Origin: Paracoccaceae bacterium
Lineage (GTDB): Bacteria; Pseudomonadota; Alphaproteobacteria; Rhodobacterales; Rhodobacteraceae
NCBI GenBank assembly: GCA_902602765.1
Contig: CACKSH010000002.1
Coordinates: 117,420-181,419, forward strand
Direction: 5' to 3'
Length of the DNA stretch: 64,000 nucleotides
The translations under genes were made by a program, and so were the position numbers. Position 1 is the stretch's first letter; every line of letters starts with the position of its first letter. The notes beneath the pieces are model-generated. The model was not told the DNA's origin. It worked only from the letters and a program-made list of their open reading frames with translations, and did not search any database. Below are positions 44,642 through 56,577 of this stretch, piece by piece.

Positions 44642-45514
44642 GTGACACTCATAATAAATAATCTGGATGAAATCTCCCATAAATATGATGCACTATTTGT
44701 TGATCTTTGGGGTTGTGTACATAATGGAATTACTGCCTATAAGTCCGCGGTGACCGCTCTGGTAGAATATAGAAGAAATGGCGGCAAGGTTGTTTTGGTA
44801 ACTAACTCACCAAAGCCAAGAATTGACGTAGAGAAGCAGCTAGTTAATTTCAATGTTCCAAAGACGTGTTACGATACAGTGGCAACATCCGGCGATAGTG
44901 CTAGAACGGCAATGTTTAAGGGTGCAGTAGGAAAAAAAATTTATTTCATAGGGGAACCACGAGATCAAGCATTCTTCGAACCTATTTCTATTATTAAATC
45001 CCCCATCGAAATTGAACAAGTATCTATTCAAAATGCAGAAGGTATCGTTTGCACAGGACCTTTTGACGGATCTGCAGACCCCTCTGTTAACAAAGAGATT
45101 TTTTTATTCGCCATTAAAAACGGTATGAAGTTTTTATGTGCTAATCCTGATATAGTAGTAGACCGAGGAGAGACTAGACAGTGGTGCGCTGGAGCTCTAG
45201 CGAAAATGTACACTGAAATGGGTGGTAAAAGTTTATATTTTGGTAAACCGCATAGTGCTATTTATAATTTAGCTAGGATACGACTAGCGCAGCTAGGTGC
45301 CAATGTTGATGAAAATAAGATCTTAGCTATCGGTGATGGAGTTAACACTGATATAAAAGGCGCCAATTCAGAAGAAATTGATAGTTTGTTTGTAACTGGC
45401 GGTCTGGCTGCAAAAGAAACCAAAACATCGTATAGCCCAAATCCAGAAGCCCTTAAAATGTATATCACTAAACAAAAAGTGGACTGTACCTACAGTATTG
45501 GGTACTTACGCTAA
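44642..45514 (+). CDS. TIGR01459-type HAD hydrolase (NagD-like)
   Basis: A 290-residue HAD phosphatase of the NagD/class IIA type. The first motif is FVDLWGCVHNGITAYKSAV, in which the first Asp is the nucleophile and W occupies the position often held by a second Asp; this DxWGxxHNG pattern is characteristic of the TIGR01459 group. VVLVTNSPKPR is motif II, YFGKPHSAIYNLAR carries the Lys, and AIGDGVNTDIKGANSEEIDSLFVTGG gives the metal Asp residues. The start is GTG at 44642. It precedes the MaoC and ribF genes, an order conserved in Rhodobacterales. Substrate is unknown. Confidence 0.92.
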   Translation: MTLIINNLDEISHKYDALFVDLWGCVHNGITAYKSAVTALVEYRRNGGKVVLVTNSPKPRIDVEKQLVNFNVPKTCYDTVATSGDSARTAMFKGAVGKKIYFIGEPRDQAFFEPISIIKSPIEIEQVSIQNAEGIVCTGPFDGSADPSVNKEIFLFAIKNGMKFLCANPDIVVDRGETRQWCAGALAKMYTEMGGKSLYFGKPHSAIYNLARIRLAQLGANVDENKILAIGDGVNTDIKGANSEEIDSLFVTGGLAAKETKTSYSPNPEALKMYITKQKVDCTYSIGYLR

Positions 45515-45640
45515 GTAGATTTTGAAATTATTTTAACCCACAGTATTAATTTGCACTTGATTTTCTGCACTTGCAAAGTAATAAAGTTACACTAGATTTG
45601 GTCAATAAGAAGCAATATTTCGTCTTGAAGTGAGGATAGC

Positions 45641-46084
45641 ATGCTAGATAACCAGCCACGCGGAACAATTTGCATTGAAGATATCGAAATGGGGATGACG
45701 CGCTATCTTCAAAAGTATGTGACCGATAAAGATATAGAAATGTTCGCAGAAGTCAGCACAGACCATAATCCAGTTCATTTAGATGATGACTATGCTCAAG
45801 ACACTATATTTGAGGGAAGAATTGCTCATGGTATGTTAACGGCAGGATTGATATCTGCTGTTATTGGTGAACAGTTACCAGGTCACGGTGCGATTTATAT
45901 GAGCCAGTCGTTAAAATTTCTCGCACCAGTAAGGCCAGGCGACCTAGTCTACGCAGAGGTAAAAGTAACAGACATCCAAATTGATAAGCGTAGGGTAAAG
46001 CTTGACTGTAAGTGTGAGGTCGATGGTAAAAATGTTCTTATAGGTGAGGCCATGGTTTTGGCACCAAGCCGTAAATTTGATTAA
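45641..46084 (+). CDS. MaoC-family (R)-enoyl-CoA hydratase-like protein
   Basis: A 147-residue hotdog-fold hydratase. The catalytic region FAEVSTDHNPVHLDDDYAQDTIFEGRIAHGMLTAGLISAVIGE contains the Asp-His pair and the downstream GRIAHGML of (R)-specific enoyl-CoA hydratases (PhaJ/MaoC). C-terminal VRPGDLVYAEVKVTDIQIDKRRVKLDCKCEVDG is typical. It hydrates trans-2-enoyl-CoA to (R)-3-hydroxyacyl-CoA. GAGGA lies about seven bases before the ATG. It stands between the HAD gene and ribF; the link to riboflavin is positional only. Confidence 0.9.
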   Translation: MLDNQPRGTICIEDIEMGMTRYLQKYVTDKDIEMFAEVSTDHNPVHLDDDYAQDTIFEGRIAHGMLTAGLISAVIGEQLPGHGAIYMSQSLKFLAPVRPGDLVYAEVKVTDIQIDKRRVKLDCKCEVDGKNVLIGEAMVLAPSRKFD

Positions 46085-46148
46085 TATCCCGTCTTGTATA
46101 TAAAAAGCTATCTTGCACCGCCGGTCGACTGGCGCTAATTCCATTACT

Positions 46149-47081
46149 ATGAGAATAATTAGAGATTACCAGTACGTCGACGCTGACGACACTAATGCCG
46201 TTGCAGCAATTGGCAACTTCGATGGTGTACACTTAGGACATCAGTCTGTTCTAAAAAAAGTTCACAGTATAGCAAAAAATTTAAATGCTCCTACTGGAGT
46301 GGTCACTTTTGAACCTCATCCAAGGAGCTACTTCGCCCCGGATGCACCTTATTTTCGCTTGATGAGCTCCTCTGCAAAAGCAACTCGATTAGAAAAATTG
46401 GGTGTGTCAAAGCTTTACGAGTTAAATTTTAATGCTGCGCTATCAAAACTAAACCCAGAAGAATTTGCTCGAAATGTATTATCCGAAGGCTTAAAACTAC
46501 AGCATGTTTTGGTTGGAGAAGACTTCTGTTTTGGAAAAGACCGAAAAGGTAATGTAAAAATTCTTAAAGACTTGGGGGCTAATCTTGGCTTTGGGGTATC
46601 GGCGCTTGAATTAATTAAGGGCAAACATGGTGAAATCTCATCAACATCTATAAGAAATTTATTATCAGAAGGAAAACCAAAGGAAGCTGCTAACCACTTA
46701 GGACATTGGCACAGAATTGAAGGACCCGTCGTTGGAGGAGAACAACGTGGTCGTGTCTTAGGATATCCAACCGCCAATATGGAATTGAGCGGTTTACATA
46801 TTCCAAAACTAGGAGTTTATGCTGTCCTTATTGACATTTTAGACGGACCGTACAAAGGCAGCTTCAAAGGCGCTGCCTCTATAGGCGTTAGACCAATGTT
46901 TGGCAAAAACAGTCCAAATCTGGAAACTTATATTTTTGATTTTTCTGGCGATATTTATGGAGCTCAACTATCAATTGCGCTTGTAGAATATTTACGGCCT
47001 GAATTGAGCTTTGACAGTGTAGAAACATTAGTTGAGCAAATGGCTTCTGATTGTGAAAAAGCTAAAGAGATGCTTGCTTAA
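46149..47081 (+). CDS. ribF: bifunctional riboflavin kinase / FAD synthetase
   Basis: Makes FMN and then FAD from riboflavin. The N-terminal adenylyltransferase domain has AIGNFDGVHLGHQSVL and TFEPHPRSYF, with SSTSIRNLLSEGKPKEAANHLGHWH at the domain end. The C-terminal kinase domain begins VVGGEQRGRVLGYPTANMEL, a complete flavokinase signature, then GVYAVLIDI and ASIGVRPMFG with the LETYIFDF catalytic Glu. I start at MRIIRDYQ (46149); the track start at 46113 adds twelve residues without family character. This gives 310 residues, the usual length. It is followed two bases later by the YcgN-type gene. Confidence 0.97.
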   Translation: MRIIRDYQYVDADDTNAVAAIGNFDGVHLGHQSVLKKVHSIAKNLNAPTGVVTFEPHPRSYFAPDAPYFRLMSSSAKATRLEKLGVSKLYELNFNAALSKLNPEEFARNVLSEGLKLQHVLVGEDFCFGKDRKGNVKILKDLGANLGFGVSALELIKGKHGEISSTSIRNLLSEGKPKEAANHLGHWHRIEGPVVGGEQRGRVLGYPTANMELSGLHIPKLGVYAVLIDILDGPYKGSFKGAASIGVRPMFGKNSPNLETYIFDFSGDIYGAQLSIALVEYLRPELSFDSVETLVEQMASDCEKAKEMLA

Positions 47082-47083
47082 TC

Positions 47084-47553
47084 ATGGCTCCTCCAGAGAA
47101 AAAAAGCTCCATCTTTGCTAATAACTTTTGGGAAACAAAACCCTTAGAAAGCTTGAATTCTGAAGAATGGGAGGCACTTTGTGATGGTTGTGGAAAATGT
47201 TGCCTTAATAAAATCGAAGACGAGGAAACTGGAAAAGTTTTTTTAACACGGATAGCATGCCGCCTCTTTAGTGACGAGAATTGCTTGTGTAATGACTATG
47301 AGCATCGTAACGATCACGTCCCGGAATGTATTAAACTTACCCCGACCACAATCAAAGAAAATGCTTACTGGCTCCCATCCACATGTGCCTACAAATTACT
47401 TTATGAAAAAAAGAAATTACCAGTTTGGCATCCTTTGTTGACGGGAAACAAAGAAACTATGCATCGCGCGGGTATTTCTATAAAAGGCGCTACTATTTCA
47501 GAGAAATCTGTAAATGAAGATGATTGGGAAAATTTTATTATTCCGGAACCAAA

Positions 47554-47557
<4 letters not shown>
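47084..47557 (+). CDS. YcgN-family cysteine-cluster protein (UPF0260)
   Basis: A 157-residue protein rich in conserved cysteines. LCDGCGKCCLNKIEDEETGKVFLTRIACRLF has the CxxCxxCC-type cluster, followed by CLCNDYEHRNDHVPECIKLTP and YWLPSTCAYKLLYE. The pattern suggests a metal or iron-sulfur site, but function is unknown. The family opening FWETKPLESLNSEEWEALCDGCG is exact. It starts two bases after ribF, and its stop overlaps the threonine aldolase start by four bases (ATGA), so the three genes are probably one transcript. Confidence 0.92.
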
Positions 47558-51041
<3,484 letters not shown>

Positions 51042-51175
51042 TTAAATTATAATACCTTTTTTTTGTTCAAATGTCACGTGTTTCGATCTCTTGGTGCTTC
51101 AATAATTGATGTAAATTCTTATAATAACTTGCCTCTTTTTTTGTTGCCGTTAGTGTACCTGAGAGGGGGGTGAAT

Positions 51176-51931
51176 ATGGCGATCGCTCAAATGAAATCAA
51201 ATATAAATCATTGGCAAGAACGTATAGATATGGCCGCAGCATTTCGCTGGACGGCTAGGCTTAATATGAATGAAGCCGTTGCTAATCACTTTTCGCTTGC
51301 AGTGAGTAGTGACGGAACCAAATTCCTTGTTAACCCCAACATGGTCCATTTTTCAAGAATTAGAGCCAGTGATTTAATTGAGCTTGACTCGAAAAATGCT
51401 GACACAATGAAGTTACCTAATGCACCAGATCCAACTGCATGGGGCTTGCACGGCGCGCTGCATAGGCTTTGCCCGCATGCAAAGTGCGCAATGCATATTC
51501 ACTCTGATTACGCAACTGTTTTGGCAAGCCTAGAAGATAGCAGGCTTCCTGCAATAGATCAGAATACTGCTATTTTCTTCAATAGGGTCATAGTTGATAA
51601 TAATTATGGTGGGCTTGCCTTTGAAGAAGAAGGCGAAAGGTGCGCAGCACTTTTCTCAGACGAGAAGAAGAAGGTAATGGTCATGGGCAACCATGGAATT
51701 TTGGTAATTGGTAGTAATGTAGCAGAAACTTTTAATCGCATGTACTATTTTGAACGGGCAGCCAAAACTTATATAAAAGCACTTCAAACAGGTATGAAAC
51801 TTAAGGTCTTACCAGATAGCATTGCTGAAAAGACAGCAAGCGAACTGGAAAACTATCCAAGTGATGACTGTAAACACTTAAGTGAATTAAAGAAAATTCT
51901 GATCAGTGAGGGATCAGATTTTCAATCATAA
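51176..51931 (+). CDS. class II aldolase/adducin-domain protein
   Basis: A soluble zinc protein of the class II aldolase fold, which includes fuculose-phosphate aldolase and ribulose-phosphate epimerase. RWTARLNMNEAVANHFSLAVSSDGTKFLVNP is the phosphate/substrate-binding start, AMHIHSDYATVLAS carries two zinc His residues, and MGNHGILVIGSNVAETFNRMYYFERAAKTYIKAL is the conserved third ligand region. I prefer ATG 51176 (MAIAQMKS) with GAGGGGGG upstream; the track GTG lies two codons earlier. The protein is 251 residues long. The true substrate is unknown. It is divergent from gyrB. Confidence 0.88.
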   Translation: MAIAQMKSNINHWQERIDMAAAFRWTARLNMNEAVANHFSLAVSSDGTKFLVNPNMVHFSRIRASDLIELDSKNADTMKLPNAPDPTAWGLHGALHRLCPHAKCAMHIHSDYATVLASLEDSRLPAIDQNTAIFFNRVIVDNNYGGLAFEEEGERCAALFSDEKKKVMVMGNHGILVIGSNVAETFNRMYYFERAAKTYIKALQTGMKLKVLPDSIAEKTASELENYPSDDCKHLSELKKILISEGSDFQS

Positions 51932-51959
51932 AGGAAGACAAGTCAGGATAATTAGTATT

Positions 51960-52007
51960 GCGAATGATTATCAATTGCATTGACAAGCTATCAGATCTCT
52001 CTAAGTA
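51960..52007 (+). promoter_or_regulatory. Mur/Fur-type operator and promoter of sitABCD
   Basis: GCGAATGATTATCAATTGC (51960-51978) is a near-perfect 19-base dyad resembling the Mur/Fur boxes of Alphaproteobacteria. TTGACA follows at 51980-51985 and TAAGTA at 52002-52007, 16 bases later, giving a plausible sigma70 promoter. The dyad ends two bases before the -35, so a bound metal-Mur/Fur would block transcription. Placement before a metal importer supports it. Confidence 0.65.
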
Positions 52008-52038
52008 TTAAAAAATTAACTTACTAGAGAAATTAGCA

Positions 52039-52941
52039 ATGAAAATTATCAATAACATCCACTTATTCAAGATAGCATGGGTTTGCATTTTGCTATGCGT
52101 CATATTAACGAGCCATCTTTCAGCAGAAAAATTTAAAGCTGTCACTACTTTTACCGTAATCGCCGACATGGCACAAAACGTAGCCGGTGAAAATGCGATC
52201 GTTGAGTCAATCACTAAGGCTGGAGCAGAAATTCATGGATACCAACCCACCCCAAGAGATATCGTTAAAGCACAAAATGCTGATTTAATATTTTGGAATG
52301 GATTAAATTTAGAACTTTGGTTTGAACAATTCTTTTCAAATCTCTCTGGTGTCCCAAGCGCTATTCTTACAAAGGGCATAACTCCAATAAGTATCAAGGA
52401 CGGAGAATATTCTGGTTTACCAAACCCTCATGCTTGGATGAGCTTAGATAGTTCCTTAATTTATGTAGATAACATAAGAGACGCGTTTGTGAAACACGAC
52501 CCCGCAAACGCAATTTCTTACAGAACCAATGCCGAAACCTACAAACGCAAAATTAAAGATACAATTTTACCATTGAAAAACGCAATACTAGTAGTTCCAA
52601 AAGAAAAAAGGTGGCTAGTATCATGTGAAGGAGCATTTAGTTACTTGGCTAGAGATTTTAAAATGAACGAATTGTATATTTGGCCAATAAATGCAGGCGC
52701 ACAAGGAACTCCAAAACAAGTTAAGAGGGTAATTGACAGTGTTAGGAAAAATAACATCCCAGCAGTTTTTTGTGAAAGCACAGTCTCTCAAGCACCAGCC
52801 CAACAAATTTCTCGAGAAACTGGAGCCGCTTATGGTGGCATTTTATATGTTGACAGCCTTACAAAAGCAAATGGGCCAGTACCAAGCTACATCGATCTTT
52901 TAAAAGTGACATCTGAGACAATAGTCACAGGGCTTCAGTAA
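52039..52941 (+). CDS. sitA: manganese/iron ABC transporter, substrate-binding protein
   Basis: Periplasmic metal receptor of the cluster A-I/SitA family. The signal peptide (FKIAWVCILLCVILTSHLSA) is followed by EKFKAVTTFTVIADMAQNVAGE. Metal ligands are visible: His in GAEIHGYQPTPRD, His in LPNPHAWMSLDSS, Glu in LVSCEGAFSYLARDF and Asp in ILYVDSLTKANGPVPSY. The Glu and Asp together with two His fit Mn/Fe selectivity; zinc-specific ZnuA proteins have an extra His-rich loop that is absent here. Length 300 is normal. It is the first gene of sitABCD, below a Mur/Fur-type operator. Confidence 0.95.
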   Translation: MKIINNIHLFKIAWVCILLCVILTSHLSAEKFKAVTTFTVIADMAQNVAGENAIVESITKAGAEIHGYQPTPRDIVKAQNADLIFWNGLNLELWFEQFFSNLSGVPSAILTKGITPISIKDGEYSGLPNPHAWMSLDSSLIYVDNIRDAFVKHDPANAISYRTNAETYKRKIKDTILPLKNAILVVPKEKRWLVSCEGAFSYLARDFKMNELYIWPINAGAQGTPKQVKRVIDSVRKNNIPAVFCESTVSQAPAQQISRETGAAYGGILYVDSLTKANGPVPSYIDLLKVTSETIVTGLQ

Positions 52942-52962
52942 CTACTGTAAACCGAATTAATA

Positions 52963-53859
52963 ATGGACAAAAACTTCATTCAATATAGCAAAAATGGCCA
53001 AATGAACGAAAAAAAAACCGGCATAATAACTAACGATTTGACCGTAACCTACAACAACGGAACTACTGCCTTACGAAATGTCTCATTTGAGATACCCAGA
53101 AGCACAATAACGGCATTAGTAGGAGTTAACGGAGCCGGAAAATCAACTTTGTTCAAAGCTCTTATGGGTTTTATACCGACAATAAAGGGTGAAATATCAA
53201 TTTTGGGTCAATCCGTAAAATCTGCACTTAAAGGCAATCATATCGCATATGTGCCACAAGCAGAAGAGGTTGATTGGTCATTTCCTGTGCTAGTTCAAGA
53301 CGTCGTCATGATGGGCCGATATGGACATATGGGGTTTTTTCGAAAACCGACTTCAAATGATATATTGGAAGTTGATTACGCTTTAAATCGTGTTGGCATG
53401 GAAGACTTTAAAGACCGTCAAATTGGTGAATTATCCGGCGGCCAAAGAAAAAGAGTTTTTTTGGCTCGCGCATTGGCACAAAAAAGTGGAGTAATTTTGC
53501 TAGACGAACCGTTCACAGGAGTGGATGTAAAAACAGAAACGGCCATAATCAAACTTCTTAGAGAAATGCGAAAAGAAAGTAAAATAATGCTTGTTTCAAC
53601 CCATAACCTTGGGTCGGTTCCAGAATTCTGTGACAGGACAATTTTAATTAAGGAAACAGTACTAGCGTACGGAAAAACTGAAAAAACTTTTACACGACAA
53701 AATTTAGAACTCGCATTTGGTGGAGTTCTTAGGCATTTTGTTCTTAGTGGAACAGATCTTCATGACGACGACGATACGCGCCAAATCCGCGTGATTTCGG
53801 ATGACGAGCGTCCCTTCGTCCTATATGACAACGAAAACAAAAGTGATAAAGATGCTTGA
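52963..53859 (+). CDS. sitB: manganese/iron ABC transporter, ATP-binding protein
   Basis: ATPase of the SitABCD importer. Walker A is VGVNGAGKSTLFKALMGF, Q-loop IAYVPQAEEVDWSFP (the WxFP after the Q-loop is typical of the metal-transport ATPases), signature IGELSGGQRKRVFLARALA, Walker B VILLDEPFTGVD and switch His in LVSTHNLGS. A short extra C-terminal tail (about 40 residues) contains an acidic run (LHDDDDTRQIRVISDDERP). The 298-residue length fits SitB. Its start could be at MNEKKTGI (53002) instead of 52963. Its stop overlaps sitC by eight bases. Confidence 0.95.
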   Translation: MDKNFIQYSKNGQMNEKKTGIITNDLTVTYNNGTTALRNVSFEIPRSTITALVGVNGAGKSTLFKALMGFIPTIKGEISILGQSVKSALKGNHIAYVPQAEEVDWSFPVLVQDVVMMGRYGHMGFFRKPTSNDILEVDYALNRVGMEDFKDRQIGELSGGQRKRVFLARALAQKSGVILLDEPFTGVDVKTETAIIKLLREMRKESKIMLVSTHNLGSVPEFCDRTILIKETVLAYGKTEKTFTRQNLELAFGGVLRHFVLSGTDLHDDDDTRQIRVISDDERPFVLYDNENKSDKDA

Positions 53860-54715
53860 TGCTTTATTAGAGCCATTTTCTTATAGATATATGATAAATG
53901 CCCTTTGGGTGAGTGCTTTAGTAGGAGGCGTTTGTGGTTTTCTTTCAGCATACTTAATGTTGAAGGGCTGGTCTCTCATAGGCGATGCACTAAGCCATTC
54001 AATAGTTCCAGGGGTTGCTGGGGCCTATATGCTGGGACTGCCCTTCGCTCTTGGGGCTTTTGTTGCAGGGGGGTTAGCAGCAGGCTCGATTCTTTTTTTA
54101 CAAAGCCGCTCTAAACTCAAAGAAGACGCTATAATAGGGATTATCTTTACTGCTTTCTTTGGACTAGGTTTGTTTATGATATCAGTGTCCCCGATATCTG
54201 TGAGCATTCACACCATTACAATGGGCAATATCCTTGCGATAACGCCAGCAGATACCGTCCAGATGGCAATAATTGGCATTGTATCACTTTGCATCCTTAC
54301 AACGAAATGGAAAGACTTTATGGTTACATTTTTTGATGAAAACCATGCAAGGTCTATAGGTTTGAATCCAGGTTTGTTGAAAATATTATTTTTTACAATT
54401 CTTGCTGCTTCTTGCGTTGCGGCACTTCAAACTGTTGGTGCGTTTTTAGTAATTGCAATGGTTGTTACTCCCGGGGCAACAGCTTATCTACTTACAGATA
54501 AATTTTCCAAATTACTCATTATAAGCGTTCTTGTTGGCACCTTAAGTAGTTTTTTTGGTACTTATCTTAGTTATTTTCTTGATGGCGCTACTGGCGGGAT
54601 AATTGTTTCAATCTTAACCATAATATTTATTTTTACTTTCATCTTTGCACCAAAACATGGGTACCTTAATTCCGGACGGCGCGCAGCTTCAGAAGCAGAT
54701 ACTAATTATGGCTGA
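53852..54715 (+). CDS. sitC: manganese/iron ABC transporter, permease
   Basis: A 287-residue inner-membrane subunit with about eight helices. MLDALLEPFSYRYMINALWVSALVGGVCGFLSAYLMLKGWSLIGDALSHSIVPGVAG contains the conserved metal-permease block with GDALSHSIVPG. VGAFLVIAMVVTPGATAYLLTD matches the second signature. I start at ATG 53852, in an eight-base overlap with sitB; the track start 51 bases upstream lies deep inside sitB. It pairs with SitD to form the membrane channel. Paralogy with SitD suggests an old duplication. Confidence 0.95.
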   Translation: MLDALLEPFSYRYMINALWVSALVGGVCGFLSAYLMLKGWSLIGDALSHSIVPGVAGAYMLGLPFALGAFVAGGLAAGSILFLQSRSKLKEDAIIGIIFTAFFGLGLFMISVSPISVSIHTITMGNILAITPADTVQMAIIGIVSLCILTTKWKDFMVTFFDENHARSIGLNPGLLKILFFTILAASCVAALQTVGAFLVIAMVVTPGATAYLLTDKFSKLLIISVLVGTLSSFFGTYLSYFLDGATGGIIVSILTIIFIFTFIFAPKHGYLNSGRRAASEADTNYG

Positions 54716-55529
54716 AATATTAAGTGCGCCATTCCAATATAGTTTTATGATAAACGCTTTTTTATTAACGGCTATCATATCCATTCCATCAGCATTACTA
54801 TCGTGCTATTTGGTGCTGAAAGGCTGGTCACTTATGGGAGACGCAATAAGCCACTCCGTACTTCCTGGAATAATAATATCATACTTACTGCACATCCCGT
54901 TACTTATAGGAGCTTTCTGTTCTGGTATGATTTGCGCGGTTGCATCTGGATTTTTAAGTGAAAATAGCAGGATCAAACAAGACACAATAATGGGTGTAGT
55001 TTTTTCTGGAATGTTTGGCTTTGGCATTGTTTTGTACTCGAAAGTGCCCACTGAAGTACACTTGGAACATATATTATTTGGAAATATACTTGGACTGAGC
55101 TTCGAGGAATTATTAATTTCTTTTTTAATTTCTGCAACAGTCACAATCCTCGTAACCATAAAAAGACAGGATTTGCTAGTACATACTTTTGATCCAATAC
55201 ATGCTCGTTCTCTTGGAATCCCAGTTCGCTTTTTCCATTACGGATTTTTAGCAATGGTATCCATAACAATAGTAGCCACTTTATCGGCAGTAGGAATAAT
55301 ACTATCAATCGGTTTATTGATTGCCCCCGGGGCAATAGCATTTTTGCTAACACAGAGGTTTGGCCAAATGCTTGTAATTGCAATGATAGTTTCTTTATTA
55401 TCCAGCTTTTTAGGTATTTACATAAGTTTTTTTATTGACAGCGCACCAGCACCAACAATTATTTTGTTACTCTCAGCCTTTTTCATTGGGGCGTTACTTC
55501 ACACTAATATGAAACTTAAAACAAATTAA
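54708..55529 (+). CDS. sitD: manganese/iron ABC transporter, second permease
   Basis: A 273-residue paralogue of SitC. MAEILSAPFQYSFMINAFLLTAIISIPSALLSCYLVLKGWSLMGDAISHSVLPG repeats the family block almost residue for residue, and VGIILSIGLLIAPGAIAFLLTQRFG is the second signature. I use ATG 54708, which overlaps the sitC stop by eight bases; the track start lies inside sitC. Two different permeases are the mark of SitCD systems, compared with the single homodimeric permease of ZnuB. It is the last gene of the operon. Confidence 0.95.
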   Translation: MAEILSAPFQYSFMINAFLLTAIISIPSALLSCYLVLKGWSLMGDAISHSVLPGIIISYLLHIPLLIGAFCSGMICAVASGFLSENSRIKQDTIMGVVFSGMFGFGIVLYSKVPTEVHLEHILFGNILGLSFEELLISFLISATVTILVTIKRQDLLVHTFDPIHARSLGIPVRFFHYGFLAMVSITIVATLSAVGIILSIGLLIAPGAIAFLLTQRFGQMLVIAMIVSLLSSFLGIYISFFIDSAPAPTIILLLSAFFIGALLHTNMKLKTN

Positions 55530-55617
55530 ATATATAGGATTTGAAGACTACGATATTGATATATTATTATGCACATGCGAATGTCTATTCTTTGCGAGAC
55601 ATGCCTGGTCATAAAAA

Positions 55618-56574
55618 ATGAATGAAAATTTTATAAAAAGAAACGATGGATCTGAACTTGATGTGGATTGGGTTATGTCACAAACCGCAAACACTTCGGC
55701 AATCGAGCGTCGTGCCACCACTCTTGGCACTCGTAGATCAATAAAAAAAGACCATCAGGCTGCCTGGCTTTTGCGGGCAATTTCTTGCATAGATCTTACA
55801 ACCCTATCTGGGGACGATACAGAAGGCCGCGTAAGAAGGTTATGTGCTAAAGGTATCCAGCCTATTAGACCAGATTTAACAAGAGCCTTAGGAATTACGA
55901 ACCTTCATGTTGGGGCTATATGCGTATACCATGAGATGATTGGAACGGCGATCACAGCCCTAGGTAATAGCGGCATTCCAGTTGCCGCTGTTTCAACCGG
56001 TTTTCCCGCCGGCCTATCTCCTTTAAGTACCCGATTATTAGAAATCAATGAAAGTGTGGCAGCTGGTGCTAAGGAGATTGATATTGTTATTTCCCGTAGG
56101 CACGTACTCACTCAGAACTGGCGGGAACTTTTTAATGAAGTTAAAGCATTTCGATCGGCCTGCGGAGAAGCGCACCTTAAAACCATCTTGGCAACTGGAG
56201 AATTAGGAAGTCTAAGAAATGTCGCTCGCGCATCAATGGTTTGTATGATGGCTGGAGCTGATTTCATTAAAACCTCAACGGGAAAAGAAAGTGTTAATGC
56301 TACTCTTGCTACTTCTATTGTTATGGTGCGTGCTATCAGAGATTACTACGAACAAACAGGTTTTAAAATTGGGTACAAACCAGCAGGTGGTATATCAAAA
56401 GCAAAAGACGCTTTAGTTTATCTAAGTCTTATGAAGGAAGAATTGGGAAATGATTGGGTAGATGCTTCTTTATTTCGTTTTGGAGCATCTAGCCTTCTGG
56501 GAGATATTGAGCGACAATTAGAACATTATTTAACTGGTTCTTATTCAGCTAATTACAGGCATCCATTGGGGTAG
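55618..56574 (+). CDS. deoC: deoxyribose-phosphate aldolase
   Basis: Cleaves 2-deoxyribose-5-phosphate to glyceraldehyde-3-phosphate and acetaldehyde in deoxynucleoside breakdown. The Schiff-base Lys is in GADFIKTSTGKESVNATL and the assisting Lys in IGYKPAGGISKAKDA, both at expected places. IDIVISRRHVLTQNW and C-terminal WVDASLFRFGASSLLGDIERQLEHY also fit. The 318-residue length reflects an N-terminal extension (SIKKDHQAAWLLRAISCIDLTTLSGDDT) found in long DeoC forms. It ends three bases before the aldehyde dehydrogenase, which may oxidise the acetaldehyde formed. Confidence 0.95.
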   Translation: MNENFIKRNDGSELDVDWVMSQTANTSAIERRATTLGTRRSIKKDHQAAWLLRAISCIDLTTLSGDDTEGRVRRLCAKGIQPIRPDLTRALGITNLHVGAICVYHEMIGTAITALGNSGIPVAAVSTGFPAGLSPLSTRLLEINESVAAGAKEIDIVISRRHVLTQNWRELFNEVKAFRSACGEAHLKTILATGELGSLRNVARASMVCMMAGADFIKTSTGKESVNATLATSIVMVRAIRDYYEQTGFKIGYKPAGGISKAKDALVYLSLMKEELGNDWVDASLFRFGASSLLGDIERQLEHYLTGSYSANYRHPLG

Positions 56575-56577
56575 AAC

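Noticed and set aside
54025-54207. Small minus-strand ORF inside sitC
   Set aside because: Antisense shadow of a conserved permease.
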